Shown: one piece after another, positions 55,418-64,000 of the stretch
How positions within the stretch are numbered: position 1 is the first letter of the stretch
How the letters are laid out: the number at the start of each line of letters is the position of its first letter
Origin: Hypericum androsaemum
Lineage: Eukaryota; Streptophyta; Magnoliopsida; Malpighiales; Hypericaceae
Length of the DNA: 64,000 nucleotides
Assembly (NCBI GenBank): GCA_963995505.1
Contig: OZ023197.1
Location: 10,095,827 to 10,159,826 of the forward strand
Reading direction: 5' to 3'
The notes under the pieces: generated by a model
What the model saw: the letters and a program-made list of their open reading frames with translations, nothing else
Told to the model about the DNA's origin: nothing
Databases searched by the model: none
Position numbers and translations under genes: made by a program

Positions 55418-57402
55418 TCACCGACTTGGAAAATATCTAGATTTTCCTAGAGAAATATCTTTCATCACACATAGATTTCTCTAGAAAACTTTGACCCTAA
55501 ACTTATTTAGATAATTTCTTAGACTTTTAGTGCATCCATGAAAACTCTAGATAAACTAGAGTAATCTATATAATTTTACAACTCACTATATCTAAATAAT
55601 TCAAGACTAGTATAAACACAAATCAAGTTTATTTTTCAACAAGCTTGCCCCAAGCAATAAGAGGCTAACAATAATCAATACAATTGATATCTCAAACAAT
55701 TTGCTGTCTGGTGAGATTCCTTCAACTATCGGAGGTCCTAAGCTTGGAAGAACTATATATGGAAAGAAATTCCTTTCAAGGATTCATCCCTCAAGCTTTT
55801 GCCTTGTTGAAGGGACTCCGAGTCTTGAATCTTTCTCGAGACAACATAACAGGAAAAGTTCCAAAAGCCTTACAAAATTTGACCTACTTGCGGTATTTAA
55901 ACATCTCATTTAACAATCTTGAGGGACAGGTGCCAATAGGAGGAGTATTTGGTAATGCAAGTGCAGTCTTCTTAGCTGGAAACAATAGGCTTTGTGGTGG
56001 CATCCCGGAACTTCATTTGCTGAAATGTTCAACTGCGCGACCAAAGATAGGAGAGCCTGCTAGTCTCAAGCTACAGATCATAATTGGTTGTATGTTATTG
56101 TTTGTTGTTATAGTATCAATCTTTGTAGCTCTCTTCATGAGGAAGAAGCAACCAAAACTGAAGCAACCTGGCTCAGATTTTGGACCCGAACCTTACATCA
56201 CAGTTTGCTACAAGAGTTTACACGAGGCAACCAGTGGATTCTCTTCTCAAAATTTAATTGGATATGGTAGTTTTGGCTCGGTGTACAAAGGGCTCCTTGG
56301 CCAAATCGGAAGACCAATGGCAGTCAAAGTTCTTAACCTTCAACGACTAGGAGCTGCCAAAAGCATCACATCTGAATGTAATGCATTGAGGAATATTTGG
56401 CATAGAAATCTGGTCGAGCTCATAACCTATTATTCTAGCTCGGACTATCAAGGCAATGACTTTAAAGCTTGGAGAGCTTGGAGAATCGGTTGCACTCAAA
56501 ATCAAATCGGCCAAGGAGATTGGACATTCAACAAAGATTGAGCATTGCAACTGACGTGGGTTCAGCATTGCTCTATCTTCATGACTTCTGTGAAGTACCA
56601 ATTATTCATCGCGACTTGAAGCCAAGAAATGTTCTTCTTGGCGATGATACGGTTGCACACGTCGTGAATTTTGGACTCGCAAAGTTTCTTTTGGCATCAC
56701 AACGTTCATTGAAGAGCCAAACGAGCGCACTCGGCATCCAAGGGACAACCGGATATGTTGCACAAGGTATGTGCTATTTCGTTTCAATTTCTGCTATTAC
56801 AGGACTAAAAGCAAAATAAATAAAGTTTCAACTTGTTTTAGCATTGATTAGACTCATGTGGAACTTTTCCTCTCTTGTTTTATATTCTAGATCAACTAGC
56901 TTGAACTAATTTAAAAAAATGGCTAATTCATTGCAATACGAAATAAGAAAAGAGTTGATAGAATTCAAGTGCTAATGATGATAATGCCAACTCTTGTGCT
57001 GCAGAATATGGATTAGGCGCTGCTGCTTCAAAAGAGGGTGATATCTACAATTACAAGATCCTTCTTTTGGAGATGTTCTCTGGGAGACGGCCAACCGACG
57101 ACATCTTCACAGACGGATTGAATCTTGTTGATTTTATTGGGGAAGCATTACCATAAAGAGTGATGGTTGCAGATCCAGTTATTGTTATTGGAAAAGAAGA
57201 GGAAGGTGGCAAGGAAATAGAACTAGCAAGAGATAGAACAACCACCAATATGATGAATATGAGACAGCATAAGTTGAGTTGTTTGTCATCTGTTATGGAG
57301 GTTTTAGTTTCCTGCTCAGATAGATCACCAAACCGACGGCCAAACCTCGGAGATGTGCTGAGAGAACTTCACAGGATCAAGCATACTTTTCTGAGTGTCT
57401 AG

Positions 57403-58129
57403 CTTAATGGAGGAGCAACCTACTACTGATGATACCAGTAAATAGTTTATGCTCCATCTGAAGTCTCAGACTACTACTGCTCGCCTATAGAGACTTATAT
57501 TTGATTACTTTGAGTGACATAGAAGTGCAATTACATTGTGACACTGCAATATTCTTGATCTTTTTTTCCTTGATTTGCATGTGAAGTGGTACTATCATTA
57601 GCTTGCAACTTCAGATATTTTCTTCTGGTACAACTCAGTTTATATGCTTGAGTATATAAATACACTTCAGACCATGTTTGTAGTTACTTTGCTCTAATTT
57701 TGTTGGTCAAATTTAAAATTTTTGTTTGTTTTTTAGACTTGCTCATATCCGAACGACATTTTGCCGAAAAATTCATCTTCGAGTCTAGTCAAACTTGTCA
57801 AAGCTCTCACAATAATTATTTAATACTATTGTATTTTTAAGAATTCGATCTCGAGACTCTAACATACGGTAATTTCGTGTCACTGAATTTTCAATTTTTA
57901 ACCAAGCGCACAATGACCAATTGTGTGAATCAAGGTACCTAATTTGACTCAACATGGGAAAACTTATCCGTGGGACAAGATTAGACATCTAACATTATCA
58001 AGCCTAGCATTACAAAATTTTCCCAAATATTTCCATTCTTTTTCACCATGCCATGATAGACTTGGTAGCTACGGATGTTTGGCGCTTGATTCAAGTAAAA
58101 CATTGATTTTTTGTTTGTTTGTTAGGTCC
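57403..58129 (+). other. RLK-4 downstream flank
   Basis: It corresponds to the flanks of RLK-2 and RLK-3 ('agatattttcttctggtacaactcag' near 57610 matches 39845-39870). No gene. Confidence 0.55.
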
Positions 58130-58345
58130 CAACGAAATACGAACACTTCAAATTAACACTTCCAAAGGTCAAACCAAAGCTAACTCCCACTATTTTAGCT
58201 AAAGAACTAGCTACCTTCTTGTTCCTCTCCCAATTAACCCACTTCCCCACTTTAAACCTTAATCCCCCAAAACAATAGAACAACATCCAACCCCAACCGA
58301 AACCCCATTAGGCTCCCAACCCCACGTGCTCCAAAGAAATCTCGA
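58130..58345 (+). pseudogene. Small-gene remnant, copy C, mostly leader
   Basis: The leader aligns with 40430-40560 (CAATTAACCCACTTCCCCAC). The start codon position reads ATAGAACAACATCC, where copies A and B have ATG, and the sequence stops matching after CTCCCAACCCCACGTG. A second, shorter leader-like stretch follows at 58440-58565. Confidence 0.5.
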
Positions 58346-58567
58346 ATTTGAACTCTTGAAAATGTAAAAATATTGAATAATTAAAATAATTTTGTCACTT
58401 TTCAAATATCACACTGAATCACGGGTAATCTTTAAACCAAATAAAAAAAACATTTCCTAAATTTAGGCCCATCAAAACCTTCAAGGCCCAAACCAACGCC
58501 TACTATTTTAGCTTTAAAAAATACCTCCCATCCTCTTCCCCAATTCTCCCCAAATCTCTAGGGTTCT

Positions 58568-61500
58568 TGTAATACCCTACTTTGATAATCATATGTTTTT
58601 GATTTAAGTAAAATATACTTAGTCGTATTAAACTATTGGATTAGTATTTGGAATTACATTGCTATGTAAATAGAGTTCTAAAGATAGATGATAGGAATCC
58701 ATCTTGGTATATCATACTACCTCGGGAGTTCCGAATATGTGTGAGTAGTTGATCATAAGTTATTTATCCAGGATCCAAATAAAATGACTCAAAATGGTGT
58801 GGAAAGGTAAGAAATAGATTTATAAGCTTTGGAAGACATGAATCTATCATTCTAGCAATTTGGACCAAGCCTAGCAAGTAGTTAAACAACACACTTGTGT
58901 TGTCAATTTTTAAAGTACTTCGGTTGGACTTCTCGGTCTTTAATTCAACAAGAATTCATGTTTTTACATCTTTATGAAGTATGTATAGATATAATTTGGT
59001 CTTATAAAGATTCTAGATTAAGCTCAACAAAGCCTACTCAATTAATTCACAAGTGTTATGAAGATAGTTGGGTAAATTCAGACACCAGTAGCACTACTTA
59101 GTAATTTGGGCACAACATTCTCAATTTTACTCCAAATGGTACAAATAAATATGATTTGAAAACTAGACACACAGGGTTACAATTTATCTGTTGATAAAAT
59201 ATTACAAAAAGTAACGAATTTGGTGTAAAATGGGATTAAAGTTGCTAAATTATGATTATGCCACATGGAAGGTTGAACCAATCACAATTTAACAATTGTC
59301 AAATATCTAATGGGACACAAGAAAAAAATATCTAAGGCTTCTTATCCCTTCCAAAGACCTTTTAAGCCTAGAAAGTTTACAGAAAAAGAAATAAAATAAA
59401 AGAAAAAGAGTTAGAAACCGAAATTGAAGAAAGAGAAGATGAAAAAGAAGGAAGCGTGTAAAGAAAGATTGGCTCCGTAAATCCATTTTCTCTTCCATTT
59501 GGACTCTGAGGTCTTCTCAAAAGTTGTAGAAGACTCATAGATCTTTCTACCCATATATTATTTGTCATATTTGGATCAAGAAATCAATGTAAAATCAATT
59601 CTGAACTACAGACTAACTGCTGGAGTATACAAATGAGCTGGTGGAAGAAGAAGTACTCGGTGAGTATATTTCGGATTGGAATTTGAATTTCTATGAAATT
59701 AAAGTTGTAGAGGACTCCAAGAGCTTTCCAAAGATATATTATTTGTTCTCTTTTAATCAAGGATTCGCCATGAAATTGGTTTTGAACAACAGATGGTCTA
59801 CCGGAGATACAACTGAGCTAGTGGGAGAAGAGTTGCATGGTAAGTCTACTTGGACTCCGAATTAGACCTTGGTATCTTGATACAGATAGTAAATGACTTA
59901 AATACCTTTCTAAGAATATATCATATTCCCTATTTGGATAAGAAAATCATTCTCAAAGCTCGGTCAAAAGTCAGACTAACTGGCTGGGATCGGAATTGAG
60001 TTTATTGAAGAAGATGTGATCAGTAAGCATATTTTGGCTTGGAAATAGAATTTTTTTGAATCATAAAAGTTGTAGAGTACTCAAATATCTTTCTAAAGCT
60101 ATATTATTGTCCAATTTTGAGTAAGGAATCAGCCCAAAATATTTGTTTCAAAATTGACTGACTGTTGAGTATCAAAAATAAGACGGTGCATGAATAACAA
60201 ATTGGTAAGTGATTCTTTGGACTTCTAAGTTTATTTATGGACTTGGTATGATCATGAAAGAAGAAAGGAGTAGTGCATTGATGAATATGTGGATTTAGTT
60301 TTGTGTGATGTTGAGTTATATGGGTTGCTTGCCAAAAAATAAGTGATTAGGATTGCCTTTTGCTCGGTATTTAACTTGGTTGGTAAAACAGATCAATAAA
60401 TAAATTTTTGGTCATAAAAGAGTTCTGTACATATTATATACATGTGAATAACCTAAGTATGGACCAATGAGTGAAAAAATTGAGTTACTTTGATGGCTTT
60501 GAGCCATTTCAGACGTTGATTCTCGTTTGTGCCATAGTTGGTTATTTTTAATTATTAGAAGTAATTGCTTGGAGAAGTGAGGAAATGACCTCATTTTGTA
60601 TATTGGGATTGATACCTCAAGGTTCTTTATAAAGGAAAAAATCTTGGAAAGATGGTTAAACGAAGGTCCAAAGTGAAAGCAGGTTTGCATGGAGGAGTAA
60701 GCAATTGTCGAATGATCGTCATTATTGTAAGCATATAGATCATGACAACTTTGGTTTGTTTGGTGCATGTGCATATTTCAGACCTTGATTATGTGCGTTT
60801 CATGTATATGAGTTATCTTTGAAGTGGTTATATGATTGGTTTTTGTCTATACAAAATTTGATGATGTTTGTAGTTTGTTGATCTATTTGGGGCTGTTTTA
60901 CCCTATTTGTGATATGAGAATATTTTGGTATGAATTTGGTTATGTGGCCAATATGTTTTGGTCAATGTATATTATGTGTGTTTGGAATATTTGGTATGTC
61001 ATTTGTGAGATGTCGGATGATGAGGTCAACCCGTGACCAACCGGGATGTTGGCATATGTGCACATATACTAAGGATACAAGGATTCTGATATGATATGTT
61101 TGGCCGGTGGGTTGGTTTTTGATGGCGCCTTTAAGATATGGTATCCTCGTGTCGGTGTAAGAGTGACACTATCTAGACCTATCTAAAGTTCATCCGATTT
61201 GTGTTATATGTTTGTGAAGGTCTATCTCAAATTTTGGTTATGTTTGATATGTGCTTACTTTGATGACCTTATTTGCGAGATGGTCTTTGTTGTCTTAGCT
61301 TTTTGTGTTTGTGTTGGTTGGGTTTAATGTGGGACATAATTAAGTTTTGTCTCTCCCACATATATCTGACGTAACTGATATGTTATCTTCTATGAGCTTA
61401 CGGAGTATTCCAAAACACTCACCCCCTCTCCAGTTTTGCAGGTTCTTTGTCTAGTAGCTCCGTAGGCACCATGTTCAATTTGATCATGGGATAAATGTAA

Positions 61501-61625
61501 AGAATAATTGTATTTGAATGAGACTTTGTAATGTCAAAATATGTTTTGAGGCTGGCTAGACTCATTTAGTTTTGTAAATGGGTTAGGGTAGCGCCGGTCA
61601 CCGACCCCGAATTTAGGTCGTGACA
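58568..61625 (+). repeat. LTR of an old Del/Tekay-related element at the right edge
   Basis: It starts TGTAATACCC and ends GGTCGTGACA, the same end as the chromovirus LTR at 29965-39214. 59100-59290 aligns with that LTR ('gaaaactagacacacagggttac', 'gccacatggaaggttgaaccaatcac'). At about 3058 bp it is longer, mainly because it carries more copies of the repeat of about 182 bp. The element runs beyond the window, so the target duplication cannot be checked. Confidence 0.75.
59519..60230 (+). repeat. Repeat array of about 182 bp inside the LTR, four copies
   Basis: AAGTTGTAGA(A/G)GACTC-like cores occur at about 59520, 59701 and 60066, with a decayed one near 59883, followed each time by 'tttctaa(a/g)(a/g)atata' and 'ggtaagt'-like boundaries. 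The chromovirus LTR has two copies of the corresponding unit. Confidence 0.75.
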
Positions 61626-62779
61626 AACTTGGTTTCAGAGCATGGTTTGAGCCTAAGTTTAAGCTTTCGGTTTGAACTGTAGGTTTAAGCAAAGTATGAA
61701 TTCTCGAGTCAACTCTCTAAAGGTGCTACGGAGCATAGGATTTGTCATGTCTTGTTATTGGTCATCTTCCTAATCTTGGAATCGTGAAGGTTGTTTGTGT
61801 ATTTTGTTGTGGACTATTTGCTAAAGGAAGATGATGTTTTAGTGTGTTTGCATTTAGTTGAAATAAATGTGAAAACAGTGACACCATACATTCATGGGAC
61901 TACCTAGTAAATCAACCGATATGGCCCGACGGGGGGATACAATACCCGATATGGCCTGACATACCCAATATGGCCCAAAAGTGGGATATAATAGCCAGTT
62001 GACGTTTGCTTCATTAGGGAAAGACTCTGGACAACTATATACATTGATATGTATTGAGACATGACATTGCATATTCTTCATTTGTCATTGATAATTATAT
62101 GTTTGTCATATGCATTTTTTTATGTTGGGGTTCATACATCTTTTGTGTTACCTCATTAAGTGCATCACTTGGGTACATATTGTGAGATTTTGGATGCAAC
62201 TTTGATGGTTGCTTATCGTTCAAGACATACAGTGTGTGTGAGATAGTTTGATCAAGCCCAAATGGAGTGGGTGATCAATATGATGGTATATATGTATATT
62301 GGATTTGGATAGGCAAGATGTATTGAATAACTTACATATGTTGGAATGGGAGGACTTTGATATAATTTGAGAATGGTATGGTTATCATCGAATCACATAA
62401 AAATTGATTACTTTAGTAAGATTATGATCTTCAGGACAAAGGATGAGTCCAAATTTGATGTTTCAGGATGATAAGGTCTTTGTTATGAAAAGAGTTCTCA
62501 TATATGTCTTCAGAAAACTTGTCTGGTTTACTAAATAAGAGAGATATTCAGTTTTGCATTGATTTCACGGTTGGTTGGATGAGGATTATATTTTGCCTAG
62601 TGTTTCTCATCGCTGCTCGGGTGTTGTTTGCGTGGAAAAAAGGATGAGAGTTTGCTATTATGCAACAGTTATCATAAGCTGAATAAGGAACAGAGGATAT
62701 CACTTGGTAATTACTCAATATTTTGGTGAAGGTTCTTATTCTATTTCGTATATATAATTCCTTTGAAAGGCCCGTTTGA

Positions 62780-62828
<49 letters not shown>

Positions 62829-64000
62829 CTTTCATTAGGGTAAATTCTGATTGTGTGATTGGCTATCACATCATTAGAACACCCTTATATAATTGATATA
62901 TTCATTCGTATTTAGAATTTGGGCCATATCATATGATTTGATAGAACTTCACCATTTGTACGAGTATATGCCATTGTGACTCCAACATATGTCAAAGAAA
63001 TCTCTAGATTATGGATATGGTTTGGTTAGAAGTCAAGCTCAGATACTTACTGTAACAATGAAGTATGCATATGCTACGAACAATATTATGTCAGAATTTG
63101 TTATTAAGTGAATATGTGGATTTGATGTATGCTGATACGTAACGGTTGCTACAGATATTTGGATTAGAGGAAGGAAGTAAGAGAGGGGAAGTCGAATATG
63201 AATTTAATTCTTTTGGTAGAGTATCTCAATATTTTGGAAGAGCATCGTAAATTTCTCAGGTTGGTATTACACATAAATGTGAGGACACCAAGTATGTGCC
63301 AAATTTTCTATAATTGAATTTTGGATGCAAAGTGTATTGGTAGAACATATTCCGATCAAGAGTGTGGTAGATTACAAGTTGAATTTCAAGTTAAAAACTT
63401 ATAATTGGTATTGGTTTTACCTTCGAGGTCAGAAGGATATTATGCTTCGAGAATGAGTTTGAGGTGTGTCATTACACAAAAAGAGAATGTGCCTATGATT
63501 GTGAGTCAAATAAAGTACAAGTAAAATTATTCAGAGATGGCATCAATGGTCTTTACACTTAAGAATTGAAGGAATTGTTCATAAGAAGAGAAGTTTGAGA
63601 TTATTTACTTTGGATTCCCAAAACTTTGGTGGAGTAAGAGTTAAGCTAGAATTTAAGCCTATTATAGAATAACCTAAACTTATGACATAAGTGTACACGT
63701 GATTGACCTTTCGAGATCCGGTTATGGAGTAACAATATAAGGATACTAAGATTGATGAGCTTGCAGTATAAGTTGGAAATGATTTATTACCAAACTTCAG
63801 ACTTGGAACATATGGTGTATTGTATTTGGTTATATGAATATTGATGATTGTAGTATGGAAAATGTTGGTTGATCACAACGAATGTGTTTCTAATACTTCA
63901 GGTTACCAAGAGAAGCTATGGTTCTGTGTGGGTGATAATAGTTAAATTGACTATGTCAACATATAATATTCCAGTAAAGAGCACTTATCATGCTATCAGG
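61626..64000 (+). pseudogene. Decayed internal region of the right-edge gypsy element
   Basis: A primer-site relic, TGGTTTCAGAGCA (61630-61642), follows the LTR. RT traces: at about 62615-62700 a translation reading VLFAWKKDESL, then LNK, matches the family's '[11 protein letters not shown]...LNK'. At about 63080-63145 'acgaacaatattatg...tttgatgtatgctgatac' matches the region before 'FGLTNAPA'. RNase H traces: at about 63537-63610 GATGGCATCAATGGTCTTTA and 'aagagaagtttgagattattta' match 'MAAVVFAL' and 'GEKFEIFT'. Stops and frameshifts are dense and C-to-T decay seems strong. No gag was recognised in 61650-62450. Confidence 0.7.
62783..62826. repeat. (TA)n microsatellite
   Basis: About 22 uninterrupted TA units inside the decayed gypsy interior. 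A shorter TA run is at about 48043-48060. Confidence 0.95.

Larger units (their letters stand above)
50224..55641 (-). mobile_element. Deleted Ty1/copia element in RLK-4, itself interrupted
   Basis: TSD AGCTT at 50219-50223 and 55642-55646. The 3' LTR is 50224-50294 plus 52536-52880, about 411 bp once the inserted gypsy element is set aside, with ends TGTTG and CAACA. The 5' LTR is truncated to about 55418-55641 and joined directly to mid-integrase sequence, so gag, protease and the N-terminal integrase are deleted. What remains on the minus strand is the integrase C-terminal part, RT and two RNase H copies. A TATAAATAG on the minus strand near 52657-52666 is a likely LTR promoter. Confidence 0.9.
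40886..57402 (+). pseudogene. RLK-4: 5'-truncated LRR-XII kinase split by two copia elements
   Basis: Gene pieces are 40886-41830, 50006-50223 (first 5 bases duplicated target), 55642-56766 and exon 2 57005-57402. The signal peptide, LRRNT and first LRR are missing; gene sequence starts abruptly after a duplicated flank. LRRs read through 41830, break at the copia (41831-50005), resume as SVGNLSHLSLVS, break again (50224-55641), then continue to the membrane helix (LQIIIGCMLLFVVIVSIFVA) and kinase. Other lesions: one-base insertion near 41329, small deletion near 41530, two-base deletion near 55733, 31-base deletion in the kinase at about 56470, DFG changed to NFG (56667-56675), APE changed to AQE, and TAA at 57154-57156. 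HRD is intact at 56607-56615. Confidence 0.9.

Noticed and set aside
60412..60774. 120-residue minus-strand frame
   Set aside because: It lies inside the right-edge LTR, antisense, with no domain recognised.

Overview
The window is nuclear DNA of a flowering plant, most likely a eudicot. It has LRR receptor kinases with the two-exon structure of the plant LRR-XII (FLS2/EFR/Xa21-type) subfamily, plant Ty3/gypsy chromovirus and Ty1/copia elements primed by initiator-Met tRNA, Mutator-like (MULE) elements with 9-bp target duplications, plant LINE remains and tRNA-derived SINEs. The species cannot be read from the sequence. No rRNA, functional tRNA, CRISPR or prokaryotic feature is visible.

The backbone is a decayed tandem array of four paralogous LRR receptor kinases, all on the + strand. 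RLK-1 (425-849) is only the second exon, apparently intact, of a gene that starts left of the window. RLK-2 (9651-13051) is complete except for one TAA between the membrane helix and the kinase. RLK-3 (24265-27597) is a pseudogene with several lesions and a lost splice donor. RLK-4 (40886-57402) lacks its 5' end and is split into three pieces by two copia insertions. Flanking DNA was duplicated with the genes: downstream segments of RLK-2, RLK-3 and RLK-4 align, and each carries a remnant of the same unrecognised small gene (17206-17540, 40372-40756, 58130-58345).

The rest is transposons, many with exact boundaries. MULEs lie at 4189-5355 (TSD GTTGTATCG), 7004-8191 (TSD TTATTTTTA) and 19549-21916 (TSD TAATATTAT, with another MULE nested inside). 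A hairpin MITE is at 22153-22700. A tRNA-derived SINE is at 8301-8482 and an older copy at 935-1085. LINE remains are at 5820-6646 and 13539-16185. A complete but inactivated Del/Tekay-type chromovirus is at 29965-39214 (TSD AGCTC). A copia with identical LTRs but ruined coding sequence is at 41831-50005 (TSD CCTTC). A deleted copia is at 50224-55641 (TSD AGCTT), with a small gag-only gypsy element (50295-52535) inside its LTR. The right edge (58568-64000) is an old element related to the chromovirus, with a 3-kb LTR.

The only gene with a nearly intact frame is RLK-2. As read it would give a membrane-anchored LRR protein of 697 residues without a kinase. I found no undescribed multi-gene system. 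The most unusual items are RLK-2's single stop, the HRD catalytic motif in an LRR-XII cluster, a tRNA-like A/B-box sequence inside MULE terminal repeats, and the young but coding-dead copia.
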